Positions 17,681 through 25,823 of a DNA stretch of 64,000 bases are shown one piece after another. Within the stretch, counting starts at the first letter, position 1. The number at the start of each line of letters is the position of its first letter. The notes below the pieces were generated by a model. That model did not search any database. It was not told the DNA's origin and was given only the letters and a program-made list of their open reading frames with translations. Both the position numbers and the translations under genes were made by a program. Source of the DNA: Paraburkholderia sp. BL10I2N1 (lineage in GTDB: Bacteria > Pseudomonadota > Gammaproteobacteria > Burkholderiales > Burkholderiaceae); the NCBI RefSeq assembly GCF_004361815.1, contig NZ_SNWA01000002.1, forward strand, positions 2,852,001 to 2,916,000. Direction: 5' to 3'.

Positions 17681-18184
17681 ACGTATTCGACGTTGAGCCC
17701 AGGCTGGCAACAGCTTCGAATCGCTGTGCTGATTTTCATGGGCGTGGTTAGGACGGGCGCGCGGCCTGAACGTGTAACTCACGTAGGCTGGACACGATCG
17801 AAATGTCGATCGTCGAGCGGCCGGTGAATGTTTGTCAGCTTGACCTTTTGCACCGCCCTGCGCTCGCCGTATTCGTGATCGTAGCCGATCCGCACGCCTG
17901 TTGCATGAGGGCCGGCGTCATTGCGTGGATCCCGAGTGCGCTCCGACGTTGTCGTCGATATATGCTAACCGCATGACCTACGGCAACCGGCCACGTTAAA
18001 CGTTCGCCGCAAGGGGATGTGCGTCCCTGGTATTCCGACGCCCACCGATAGCCTTTCTTTGGGCCGCGCGTTCGCCCTCTGTCCGGCAGTTCCTGGAGAA
18101 GGCATAGTGATTGATCTGCCGGGCCAGTTGGCTGTCCGCATTTGCTGATATCGCCCGCCGGCGTCGACTCCAGAAGGAAGTCCG
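17681..18184. other. Intergenic region without a convincing gene
   Basis: About 500 bases lie between divergent genes. A minus-strand open stretch ending at about 17782 reads as a plausible protein tail (GYDHEYGERRAVQKVKLTN) but has a stop upstream and no good start, so it is not called. A ribosome-binding site (AGAAGGA) precedes the gene at 18185. Nothing else could be identified. Confidence 0.4.
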
Positions 18185-18601
18185 ATGAGGAACGCTATCA
18201 ATTTTGTCCCTTCGACGGCAACGTTCGCTGCAGTTGTGCTCATCGCGGTGGGCTTGGGTAATCATCCGGGGAGTGCAGCCGCCGCACCGGAGCCTTTCGC
18301 GTGGCCCGCATCGCTTGTGCCGATGGGCCAAGGGTATCCCAAGGCCGGAGACGCGTGTCGCCGGCTCGGCGAGTCACCTGCGACTTCCAACTATCTCGAT
18401 CACATGGCGATGCTGGTCGGTTGTCCGGGTAGTGGTGATAGTGCCAGTGTGCGTGCGATTCTCCGTAACCAGCGCGGACGCGTGGTTGGTGAAGTGGATG
18501 GCGTTACGCTGATTTCGATCCCAAAGAGCAAGGGTGGGACGACGGGCGATGTGCCGGGCCACCAAAGCGGCGGTGCGAAGGCGAAGGACGCCACGAGATA
18601 G
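18185..18601 (+). CDS. Hypothetical secreted protein
   Basis: A 138-residue protein with a clear signal peptide: basic start, hydrophobic TFAAVVLIAVGLG, then a likely cleavage after SAAAA near residue 34. The mature part contains two cysteines (AGDACRRLGE and LVGCPGSG) that could form a disulphide in the periplasm, with YLDHMAMLVGCPG as its most distinctive stretch. The C-terminal 30 residues are Gly/Lys-rich and likely disordered. The ATG at 18185 follows AAGGA. I recognise no functional family; similar small secreted proteins occur in Burkholderiaceae. Confidence 0.65.
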   Translation: MRNAINFVPSTATFAAVVLIAVGLGNHPGSAAAAPEPFAWPASLVPMGQGYPKAGDACRRLGESPATSNYLDHMAMLVGCPGSGDSASVRAILRNQRGRVVGEVDGVTLISIPKSKGGTTGDVPGHQSGGAKAKDATR

Positions 18602-19042
18602 TGGACGCAATTCTCTCTGGCGGCTGACGCAAGCTGATTATTATCGATTCAGACGTTGTGCTTGCTGCTCCTGTTCGTCTCCGGGTAAATGAGATGGTTG
18701 ATGGCTCATCAAGGGATTGAGCCGCTCCGATCCCGTTAGTGCCGGATCGGGGCGCGGACTGCCGGGACCGCGAGCTCGGGCGTGATGGCCTCGAGGCCGT
18801 CGGCGACGCATTCGAGAAACGCGGCAGGTTCGGAAGGCTCATACGGTTATAACTATCGAATGTGCTTCATCGGCGAGTTGTGCTGCGCGATCGACTTCCG
18901 CTATGTGCGTTTTCGGCCGGTTGGTGTGGAGAGGTGCATGATCCCGAATCTCGCCTGAAGGAGGCCTGGCGGGCGTGTGCGTATGCATGCGACATCTGGA
19001 ATGTGTTACTATGAAATTAATAGTTATGTTGGGAGATTCACT
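18602..19042. other. Intergenic region with a possible gene remnant and an operator
   Basis: No intact gene is seen. On the minus strand, 18736-18846 reads as a coherent protein end (AAFLECVADGLEAITPEL and so on) closed by stops on both sides, possibly a leftover 3' end. An inverted repeat at 19008-19024 lies just before the HxlR gene. Confidence 0.35.
19008..19024 (+). promoter_or_regulatory. Candidate HxlR operator
   Basis: ACTAT and ATAGT are separated by seven AT-rich bases, 18 bases before the start of the HxlR-type gene and inside an unusually AT-rich stretch. Such repeats near the own promoter are typical autoregulatory sites for this family; here it is only a positional inference. 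Confidence 0.35.
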
Positions 19043-19540
19043 GTGGCACGTCGAGCGGAGACAGCAGATACGGTATGTCCGGTGGCGCGGTCGCTGGAAA
19101 TCGTGGGTGATCGCTGGACCATCCTGATTCTCAGAGAGATGTACATGGGCGCATCGCGCTACGAAGAAATACAGATTCAGACCGAGGCGACGCCACAGAT
19201 GTTGGCGACGCGTCTGAAGTCTCTTGAGGCCGATGGGATGATCGAGCGTCATCCATATAGCGAAAAGCCGCTGCGCCACGAATATCGGCTGACCGAGAAG
19301 GGAAGGTCGTTTTATCCGGTCATCCACGCGCTACGTGCATGGGGCGAAACCTGGTGTAAGGACAAGAGCGAAGAGATTGCGGTGCATTTCGTGCATCGTG
19401 AATGCGGTCACGATGTGGGTCTGGGTACGGTATGCCCCGAGTGCGGTATCCCGGTCGAACGAAAAGATCTGGATGCCTCACTGGGCAGTCAGTTTGCGAA
19501 GGAGCGCGCAGAGCGGCGCGCTGCTTTCAAAAGGAAATAG
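19043..19540 (+). CDS. HxlR-family transcriptional regulator
   Basis: A 165-residue winged-helix regulator of the HxlR (MarR-like) family. The conserved core is present: DTVCPVARSLEIVGDRWTILILREM near residue 12, RYEEIQIQTEATPQMLATRL as the recognition region, and the wing KPLRHEYRLTEKGRSFYPV. The C-terminal 40 residues carry HRECGHDVGLGTVCPECG, a His/Cys cluster that could bind a metal or sense redox, and this is more than the minimal family has. GTG at 19043 was chosen because GGGAG lies eight bases upstream; longer frames overlap the AT-rich promoter. It is convergent with the DUF899 gene, now separated from it by an IS element. Confidence 0.9.
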   Translation: MARRAETADTVCPVARSLEIVGDRWTILILREMYMGASRYEEIQIQTEATPQMLATRLKSLEADGMIERHPYSEKPLRHEYRLTEKGRSFYPVIHALRAWGETWCKDKSEEIAVHFVHRECGHDVGLGTVCPECGIPVERKDLDASLGSQFAKERAERRAAFKRK

Positions 19541-19638
19541 CGCGCTTTGGGAACAGACGGGCCCTGTCGACTCCGGTCCCAGGCTTCGCGGGTAAGCGTC
19601 CGCTAGTTCTGCTGCTAAAGAGCGAAACGGTGGCACTA

Positions 19639-19670
19639 GTACAACATCCCGCAAATACGTTTAATAATTA
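19639..19670. repeat. Left terminal inverted repeat of the IS630 element
   Basis: The 32 bases match the reverse complement of the right end with three mismatches. The outer 13 bases (GTACAACATCCCG) are identical. Confidence 0.9.
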
Positions 19671-19960
19671 TCGGGCTGCAAATAAGGCTGCAGGAGCGTG
19701 ACGACCACGTCGGCCATTTCGTCGAGCGAACCCGTGCCCGGCAGCGGTTCCCAACGCCCACTATGGCTGCGAAAGGCGGCGCCATATCGATTGCGGCCGA
19801 GCTCGGTGAGGCGCGCCACGACGGTTGGCTCCTCATCGTCCAGACGTTTGATCAGCAAGTGGCGCCCGTAGGCTTGCGTGACAATCTGCTCATGGCCGAG
19901 CAGGCTGCGCAGTTGACGCTGCAGTTCAGCAGCGTGGTGTTTGGCGGGTACAGCTGGCAT
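19661..19960 (-). CDS. Accessory protein of the IS630 element
   Basis: A 99-residue protein encoded 13 bases downstream of the transposase, on the same strand and inside the terminal repeats; its stop falls within the left repeat. The ATG at 19960 has a good ribosome-binding site (GAGGAA). It has a compact, well-formed sequence: LLGHEQIVTQAYGRHLLIKRL, VVARLTELGRNRYGAAFRSHSGRWEPLPG, and a C-terminal helix ending in PYLQPDNY. I recall similar small proteins beside IS630 transposases in Burkholderia relatives, but the role is not known to me. It could assist transposition or regulate the transposase. Confidence 0.7.
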   Translation of the reverse strand: MPAVPAKHHAAELQRQLRSLLGHEQIVTQAYGRHLLIKRLDDEEPTVVARLTELGRNRYGAAFRSHSGRWEPLPGTGSLDEMADVVVTLLQPYLQPDNY

Positions 19961-19973
19961 CTGCGTTCCTCGA

Positions 19974-21056
19974 TTACGATGCACCGCTTTGCAGCGGATA
20001 GCCCCGGAAACTCCATTTGAAGGGGCGTGCGGCCTGATTGTGCTCGCCGACGAACTGCCCGGTGCGCTCGCGCAGGTGCGCGGTGCTGGTGTGGCTGGCA
20101 TGGCGCAGCACCCGGCGCGTATAACGGGCAAACCAGAGTTCGATCTGATTGACCCAGCTTGCGTGCAACGGCGTGAAGTGGAAATGAAACTGCTTGCCAT
20201 GCCGCACATTGAACGCCTGCCAGACGGCCTGGGCGCGATGCGAGTTCAGATTGTCCCAAACCACGTGCACCTGTTTGTCCGGGTACGCGGCTGCCACGCG
20301 TTCCATGAAGGCTACCAGATCGTCCTGGGTGCGCCGCTCGCGGCACTCTGCCAACACCTTTCCGGTATGCACATCGAGCGCAGCAATCAACGCCTGGGTG
20401 CCGTGACGGATATATTCGAATTCACGGCGACGCAGCCGTCCTGGCGCGGGTGCCCGTCCCGGGTGCTTGCGCTCAATGGCCTGAATGCCGGTCTTCTCGT
20501 CGATGCTGAGCACTACCGCGTTTCGCGGCGCCTTGCGGTACAGCTTGCAAATCACGTTGACCTTCTCGCGAAAGGCCGGGTCCGGACTGTGCAGCCATTG
20601 CCGGACCCGGTGCGGGCGTACGTCGCCGGCCTGCAGAATGCGCTGCACGTGACTGCGGCTGATCTGCCCGACGACGCCACGCTCCACGGCACGCGCCGCA
20701 ATCTCGTCGAGTGTCGGCGTGACCCGTCCCTCAGGTTCCTGTGCTTCACACGCCAGCGCAATCAACTGCAGTCGCGCTTCGTGCGTGATGCGTGGCGGAC
20801 GGCCACTGCGCTCGCCCTCGCGAATACCCAGGACACCTTGCCGGGCAATGCGCTTGCGCCACAGGCAGACCGTTTGCACCGAGACACCCAGTTCCCGCGC
20901 AATCACCGTATTGGAGTGACCCTCGTGGGCCCACAACGCGATACGCGCCCGCATCACATCTCGCTGCGTAGCCGTTTTCCGCTCAATCAGCGATAGCAGT
21001 TCCTGTCGTTCTTTATTCGCCAGCTTCACTGGCGTTGCATGGCGGCCTCGACTCAT
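19974..21056 (-). CDS. IS630-family transposase
   Basis: A 360-residue DDE/DDD transposase. The N-terminal third holds helix-turn-helix DNA-binding modules (TVIARELGVSVQTVCLWRKRI near residue 50, then a homeodomain-like segment). The catalytic core has the first Asp in VVLSIDEKTGIQ, the second in VHVVWDNLNSHRAQ and the final acidic residue in HASWVNQIELWFA, as expected for IS630/Tc1-mariner enzymes. The start ATG is 24 bases inside the right terminal repeat. Full length and undamaged, so it is probably functional. Confidence 0.95.
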   Translation of the reverse strand: MSRGRHATPVKLANKERQELLSLIERKTATQRDVMRARIALWAHEGHSNTVIARELGVSVQTVCLWRKRIARQGVLGIREGERSGRPPRITHEARLQLIALACEAQEPEGRVTPTLDEIAARAVERGVVGQISRSHVQRILQAGDVRPHRVRQWLHSPDPAFREKVNVICKLYRKAPRNAVVLSIDEKTGIQAIERKHPGRAPAPGRLRRREFEYIRHGTQALIAALDVHTGKVLAECRERRTQDDLVAFMERVAAAYPDKQVHVVWDNLNSHRAQAVWQAFNVRHGKQFHFHFTPLHASWVNQIELWFARYTRRVLRHASHTSTAHLRERTGQFVGEHNQAARPFKWSFRGYPLQSGAS

Positions 21057-21079
21057 CCAGACATGATATCCGAGGCAGT

Positions 21080-21111
21080 TAATTATTCAACCTATTTACG
21101 GGATGTTGTAC
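21080..21111. repeat. Right terminal inverted repeat of the IS630 element
   Basis: This repeat pairs with 19639-19670 and is flanked on its outer side by the duplicated TA at 21112-21113. Confidence 0.9.
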
Positions 21112-21908
21112 TAGTGGCAAGATCGTCCCGCTTCGTGTTGCGCTGCCTGCGCGGCCGCAGCCGCGCTGGCACCTGCACCCGCATCGCTACGAACCTCGGC
21201 ATAACGATCGTGATGACGCAGCCAGTCCATCATGTTGTGCTCTTCGTCGCGTCCCTTCGGCGTGAGGTCGAGCAGGTTGTAGGCGCCGATGAGCGGCTCG
21301 GCGCCGCGTCCATATGCGGAGAACGTATGGAACACATCGCCGGCCTCGTCCTTATAGAACACGCTGACACCCGGCAGTTCGTCGCTATCGAAGCCCTGCG
21401 CCGTGACTTCGGTCATGTCGAAGTTGTAGTACACCTTGCCTTTGGCCCGCTGTTCGGGCGTGAACGACACGTGATAGTCGTAGTTGAAGTCGCTGCCATG
21501 CGACGACACCCAGCGAAAATGCCAGCCCATGCGTTTCCTGAACGCTTCGATTTTCGCAAGTGGTGCGCGCGATACAGCGACATAGGCGACATCGCGCTGC
21601 TCGACATGCAGCAGTGCACCGTCGATATGATCGGACAAGAACGAGCAGCCCGGGCACCCCTCGTCCCAGTCCGGCCCTAGCATGAAGTGATAGACGATCA
21701 GCTGGCTGCGGACGTTGAACAGTTCAGCCAGCGTCTTGCGGCCATGCGGCGTATCGAAGCTATAGGTCTTGTCGACCTTTGCCCACGGTAACGCGCGGCG
21801 CTTCGCCGCAAGCGCGTCGCGTGCGTGCGTCAAAGCCTTTTCCTCGGCCAGATGCGCCTTGTGCGCAGCGAGCCATTCTTCCCTTGAAACGATTCGATGC
21901 TGTTCCAT
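21111..21908 (-). CDS. DUF899 thioredoxin-like protein (copy 1)
   Basis: A 265-residue DUF899 protein with a thioredoxin-like fold. Family hallmarks are REEWLAAHKAHLAEEKALT at the start, YHFMLGPDWDEGCPGCSF near residue 80 with a CPGC pair in the redox position, VAVSRAPLAKIEAFRKRMGW, and GSDFNYDYHVSF. The biochemical role of the family is not settled. The stop codon TAG straddles the junction with the IS630 element, yet the IS terminal base restores the stop, so the protein is unchanged. A perfect palindrome lies 61 bases upstream of the start. A second DUF899 gene is at 27871-28638. Confidence 0.9.
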   Translation of the reverse strand: MEQHRIVSREEWLAAHKAHLAEEKALTHARDALAAKRRALPWAKVDKTYSFDTPHGRKTLAELFNVRSQLIVYHFMLGPDWDEGCPGCSFLSDHIDGALLHVEQRDVAYVAVSRAPLAKIEAFRKRMGWHFRWVSSHGSDFNYDYHVSFTPEQRAKGKVYYNFDMTEVTAQGFDSDELPGVSVFYKDEAGDVFHTFSAYGRGAEPLIGAYNLLDLTPKGRDEEHNMMDWLRHHDRYAEVRSDAGAGASAAAAAQAAQHEAGRSCH

Positions 21909-22410
21909 TTGTACGTCCTCCTGCAGTGATCAGGCGAAGGTGCGATCCAGCGCGGGCTCCTGAAACTTAACCATATGGTTTAGTGTAGGATCTCGCTGCG
22001 TGATGTCAAGCAGGTCGCCGACATTTTTTCATTGTCGTGCCGGCGGGTAGTTTCCCGGTCGCTGTGGATTGCGGCAGTGTGCGATGCATCATGGCCGCAT
22101 ATCCAAATACCGGTACACGCTTCCATATCGCCGGCCCCCGTGTGGCGGCAGGCAGCGATGGCAAACTGTTTCGCGCATCGAGCCAGCGCAATGGATATGC
22201 GGGTTTCCGGATACCCATGGCGCGGGCAGAGATCGCATACTATTCAACAGGTCGGGCTTTGTGTCCGACGCCACGGCTGGATCTCGCGCCGTCGCCTGGA
22301 ACAGGAGGTACAGGAAGACGAGGGAACGACTTCTGCGACATAGCCCCTTTATCCAAACTTTGCATTTGCACCTGAATCAGAACAGGCAGTCATTCCTGGT
22401 GGAGGCCTTG
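21909..22410. other. Divergent intergenic region between DUF899 and dadA
   Basis: About 500 bases without a convincing gene. The half near DUF899 carries the palindrome described separately. A ribosome-binding site (GGAGG at 22401) precedes dadA. Several weak open frames here have no coherent protein sequence. Confidence 0.5.
21969..21980. promoter_or_regulatory. Palindromic operator before DUF899 copy 1
   Basis: AACCATATGGTT is a perfect 12-base palindrome in the promoter region of the DUF899 gene. Similar AACC-N4-GGTT sites are used by ArsR-type repressors that control small-molecule stress genes; no such regulator is adjacent here, and the nearest candidate is the HxlR gene at 19043. Confidence 0.45.
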
Positions 22411-23664
22411 ATGCGAATCTTGATTCTCGGAGCGGGCGTGGTCGGTGTCACGAGCGCATGGTATCTGGCGCGCGCTGGTCATGAGGTGACGGTGCTTGAT
22501 CGCCAACCCGGCGCGGCACTTGAGACCAGCTTCGGCAACGCCGGCCAGATTTCACCGGGCTATGCATCGCCGTGGGCCGGGCCGGGCGTACCGGCCAAGG
22601 CCATCAAATGGCTGCTGCAGAAGCATCCGCCGCTGTCACTCCTGCCGGACGGCACCTTGTTTCAGGTGCAATGGCTGACGCAGATGCTGGCCAACTGTAC
22701 TAAAGCACGTTATGCCGTCAACAAGGCGCGCATGGTGCGCCTGGCCGAATATAGCCGCGATTGCTTCATGGCTCTGCGCGAGACCACAGGTATTACCTAC
22801 GAAGCTCGCCAGCAGGGGACGCTGCAGGTCTTCCGCACGCAAAAACAGATGGATGGTAGCGCCAAGGACATTGCCGTCCTGCAGGAAATGGGCGTGTCTT
22901 TTGAGTTGCTGTCGCGCGACCAGCTTGCGCGTGCCGAACCGGCGCTGGAAGGTTCGAAGCACAAACTGGTAGGGGGCCTGCGTTTGCCGGGCGATGAAAC
23001 CGGGGACTGCCATGTCTTCACGACCACACTCGCTGAGATGGCGCAGGCGCAGGGCGTGCAATTTCTGTTCAATCGCCGCATCGATGGCCTTGTGGTCGAA
23101 GGCGGCGCGCTCCAGGGCGTGCGTTGCGATAACGAAACCATCACAGCAGACGCTTGCGTCGTGGCGCTAGGCAGCTATTCCACCGCACTGCTGCGCGGCC
23201 TCGTGAGCATTCCGGTCTATCCGGTGAAGGGCTATTCGATCACCGTGCCGATTACCGATGCTGCGCATGCGCCGGTCTCGACCATCCTCGATGAAACCTA
23301 CAAAGTCGCGGTTACCCGTTTCGAGGATCGAATTCGCGTGGGTGGCATGGCGAATCTGGTGGGCTTCGACAAGGAACTGCACGGCACCCGGCGCGAGACG
23401 CTGGAATATGTCGTCACCGACCTGTTCCCGCATGCAGGCGACGTGACGCGGGCGAGTTTCTGGACGGGCCTGCGGCCTATGACCCCGGACGGGACGCCGA
23501 TTGTCGGGCCGACCGCGATCAAGGGCTTGTGGCTCAATACCGGCCACGGCACGCTCGGCTGGACCATGTCCTGCGGTTCCGGACGACTACTGGCGGACTT
23601 GATGTCGGGTAAAACGCCGGCAATTGTCGCTGACGATCTGGGAGTTAGTCGATACCAAAACTAG
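22411..23664 (+). CDS. dadA: D-amino acid dehydrogenase
   Basis: A 417-residue FAD enzyme of the DadA group, which oxidises D-amino acids such as D-alanine to keto acids at the inner face of the membrane. Seen are the dinucleotide-binding start [30 protein letters not shown], the DadA-typical [33 protein letters not shown], the FAD-contact stretch [17 protein letters not shown], and the [14 protein letters not shown] signature near the end. The ATG at 22411 is five bases from GGAGG, and the length is normal. The usual partner, alanine racemase, is not adjacent. Confidence 0.93.
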   Translation: MRILILGAGVVGVTSAWYLARAGHEVTVLDRQPGAALETSFGNAGQISPGYASPWAGPGVPAKAIKWLLQKHPPLSLLPDGTLFQVQWLTQMLANCTKARYAVNKARMVRLAEYSRDCFMALRETTGITYEARQQGTLQVFRTQKQMDGSAKDIAVLQEMGVSFELLSRDQLARAEPALEGSKHKLVGGLRLPGDETGDCHVFTTTLAEMAQAQGVQFLFNRRIDGLVVEGGALQGVRCDNETITADACVVALGSYSTALLRGLVSIPVYPVKGYSITVPITDAAHAPVSTILDETYKVAVTRFEDRIRVGGMANLVGFDKELHGTRRETLEYVVTDLFPHAGDVTRASFWTGLRPMTPDGTPIVGPTAIKGLWLNTGHGTLGWTMSCGSGRLLADLMSGKTPAIVADDLGVSRYQN

Positions 23665-24491
23665 CCGGACATTGAACGGTACGTGCAATCGTCGAAACCG
23701 GATCTGCAAGATGCCGACGCGCTGTTTTGCTTGCGCGTTGGCTGTGCCGCCACATGCGCAAAGCCTGGCAACTCGAAACGGCGGCCAAGGACGGGAGAGA
23801 ACCGCTTCGATTTCCGGGATGGACCAGGTAAAAGGAAAGGGCAATTGCCATAAAGAAAACCACCCTTTCCGACATCGATCGAGACTACCTTGCCTGCCTG
23901 AATGAGCAGGACGGGCCGAAGATCGGACAGTTCGTTCGTGATGTCGTGTGCTACCTGCGATCACGTACTCGCCTATGAAGCCCGCCGGGCGTACGTCGCT
24001 TAGGGATCGTTCGGAGTCCATCAAGTCAGGCCCTTGTGGCAAACACCACGCTTCGTTCTCCGCAATGAGGGCTCAGGCGTCCGCCGCATCTGATGGTATG
24101 ACGGGCTTTTGAGCAAACGGGTCCGAATCCTGACTCAGTTGCTCAATAGAAAACACCCAGCCTTGAAGCGGCGCGAGATTTTCCGCAGACGATGCCGAGG
24201 TGATGGCTGGCGTTCTCAAGTTCGTCGCGCCAGGGTGCGCAGACTTTGAGCTGTTGGACGATCGGAGACAACGGCCCAAAAAAGCGTTGGCTACAGCCAG
24301 ACATCGCGGCTCCTGAGTCTGGTTATAAAACCTGTCGGGACCGAGACCGATCTTCTTTACTTTCAGGTGGTTACGATCGTTCTAAGGGTGTGCGGATCAG
24401 GATTGGCATATCCCGTGCAACGCCCAAAAGTGCCCCGCAATCGATCTGATTCAGGCGCATTCGTATGTTCACCAGGCTTATTGGAGTCGTC
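23665..24491. other. Gene-poor region after dadA
   Basis: About 830 bases hold only a probable ester-cyclase remnant at 23850-23978. The rest has short open frames with no coherent protein and looks like decayed DNA. Confidence 0.45.
23850..23978 (+). pseudogene. Probable SnoaL-like ester cyclase remnant (N-terminal piece)
   Basis: The plus frame starting at ATA 23850 reads IKKTTLSDIDRDYLACLNEQ and then PKIGQFVRDVV before running into a stop. This resembles, from memory of the family, the first 40 residues of small SnoaL/NTF2-type ester cyclases (normally about 130 residues with YIACLNAQDW near the start). The expected ATG is replaced by ATA and the remaining two thirds are missing or out of frame. 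GGAAAGG lies upstream where a ribosome-binding site would be. Confidence 0.35.
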
Positions 24492-24773
24492 ATGAAAGCA
24501 AGATTTATCGCAGCCTTGTTAGTCGCAAGCTTCGCATCGCTGGCTGTTCCTTCCTACGCGGGCGGTTACGGCACAGCATCCGTCGGTTGCGGCGACCCCG
24601 GTGCGCCAGCATCGCAACGCGGTCAAGCCGTTCATACAAAGGCCGCGGAAAACGGCAACGGTAGTGTGGTTGACAAAAAGCACAGTGGCGTCGGTGGTAA
24701 CGGATCGGGCAAGTCGGAGTCTGGCCGACGTTCCGCACCTGATAGCATCGACCCGATGTATCGCGGTGGTTGA
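24492..24773 (+). CDS. Small secreted protein, Gly-rich
   Basis: A 93-residue protein with a classic signal peptide (MKARFIAALLVASFASLAVPSYA, split by cleavage after SYA near residue 23). The mature part is short, polar and rich in Gly, Ser and Lys, with one cysteine (VGCGDPG), and seems disordered. ATG at 24492 follows GGAG by a suitable distance; a longer frame from 24465 would add residues before the signal peptide and is less likely. No function can be assigned. Confidence 0.6.
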   Translation: MKARFIAALLVASFASLAVPSYAGGYGTASVGCGDPGAPASQRGQAVHTKAAENGNGSVVDKKHSGVGGNGSGKSESGRRSAPDSIDPMYRGG

Positions 24774-25056
24774 TGAACCCGGTTGCGGAGCGCCCGTGAG
24801 TCAACATTTCGTTGTGGACGTCGTGATCGCACAGAGTGGAACGGCGCGTCGTGTTTCCACAGACGGGCATGGGCGGCACTGACAAGGGTGCATTTTGTCG
24901 ATCACTTCAGCGCGCAGGAAATCCGTTGATCCTGTTGAACGTATCGGACGCCGGGAGTCTTGCGCGCTGTCGAGGAATGCTTCAGCGTCGGCTACACCGT
25001 CATGCAATTCCATGAACGCAAAGTGAGATAATTTCTTGAAATTTGATTGATCTTAT

Positions 25057-25638
25057 TTACTGATCATCCAATCCTTTTCCATTGAGGATTTGCTGAATAC
25101 ATTTTCCAACTCTTGAATCCCGGGTTTTGGACTGTTTGGGTGCGGAAAAATAAAGAATGTAAGCTCTTTGTCGTCCATGGGTCAGCGTATCAAAAGCAGT
25201 TTTCAAAGCAGGGATTTCATCCAGTTTATTTTGAAATTCTTCCGGAATTATGAATTCCGTAGTCTTTTTAAAAGCCACTTTCAAGCCGGATTTTTCCACT
25301 TCGATGGCTTCATGAATATACGATTTCAAGACGGCTTCCATCTCAGCTATTTCTCGAGTATTGGTGAACCGTATCTGGCGCGTCGCCTGCGTATTCTCCG
25401 TTTGCGTGATTAAAATGTCCTCTGAATCCTTTAACAAGGCACCTTTGAAAAACAGAAGCGCACAGTATTCTTTAAATCCATGAATTAGAACTATGTTTCT
25501 TCTCTGAAATGTGTAGCAAGGAACGCCCCATTTCAATTCTTCGCCCAGCTGGCAATCCAGAATGATCATTCTCAATTTCTCAAACTCTTTCTGCCATTTT
25601 TTGGCTTTGCTTAGATATGCATCAACATCAGGATTCAT
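25057..25638 (-). CDS. YdeI/OmpD-associated-family protein, AT-rich
   Basis: A 193-residue protein of the YdeI group: residues 1-110 form a DUF1801-like domain (VDAYLSKAKKWQKEFEKLR, LKWGVPCYTFQRRNIVLIHG, CALLFFKGALL), followed by the C-terminal YdeI tail (FIIPEEFQNKLDEIPALKTAFD, GRQRAYILYFSAPKQSKTR). Such proteins are linked to stress tolerance, but their activity is unknown. The gene is markedly AT-rich and favours Lys, Ile and Asn codons, unlike every neighbour, and the protein reads like one from a Bacteroidota genome, so recent transfer is likely. ATG at 25638 follows GGGAG. Confidence 0.88.
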   Translation of the reverse strand: MNPDVDAYLSKAKKWQKEFEKLRMIILDCQLGEELKWGVPCYTFQRRNIVLIHGFKEYCALLFFKGALLKDSEDILITQTENTQATRQIRFTNTREIAEMEAVLKSYIHEAIEVEKSGLKVAFKKTTEFIIPEEFQNKLDEIPALKTAFDTLTHGRQRAYILYFSAPKQSKTRDSRVGKCIQQILNGKGLDDQ

Positions 25639-25651
25639 TTTTAGATCTCCC

Positions 25652-25663
25652 TGACTAAAGTCA
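25652..25663 (-). promoter_or_regulatory. Palindrome just upstream of the YdeI-like gene
   Basis: TGACTAAAGTCA, a perfect 12-base palindrome, lies 14 bases before the start codon in AT-rich DNA. It overlaps the likely leader and could be an operator carried with the foreign gene. Confidence 0.35.
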
Positions 25664-25699
25664 TACTAAATATACAGCGCCAGTGCGGCATAACAGCGG

Positions 25700-25726
25700 A
25701 CAGTGTCCGGCAAAGCCGGACACTGT
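25700..25726. repeat. 27-base perfect palindrome
   Basis: Arms of 12 bases (ACAGTGTCCGGC) surround AAA. It lies where DNA composition switches from the AT-rich YdeI gene to the GC-rich block. It could be a terminator, a binding site, or the trace of a recombination junction. Confidence 0.6.
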
Positions 25727-25823
25727 AGTCAGACACGGCGTCCGTCAGTTGATGATCGGGATAGCGATCATTGGCTACAGCAACGGCATTCGCCTCGAGC
25801 GCCGACTTTGTGAGGAGGCTCGT

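Larger units (their letters stand above)
19639..21111 (-). mobile_element. Complete IS630-family insertion sequence (1,473 bases)
   Basis: The element carries an IS630-type DDE transposase and a small downstream gene, both on the minus strand. It has 32-base terminal inverted repeats (left 19639-19670, right 21080-21111) that match at 29 positions and begin GTACAACATCCCG. A TA dinucleotide flanks each end (19637-19638 and 21112-21113), the target duplication expected for this family. The site before insertion would have been the palindrome CACTAGTG. All parts look intact, so it may still be active. The right end lies exactly in the stop codon of the DUF899 gene. Confidence 0.92.

Noticed and set aside
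24073..24279. Minus-strand frame of 68 codons in the gap after dadA
   Set aside because: There is no supported start and no recognisable similarity; it may be decayed DNA.
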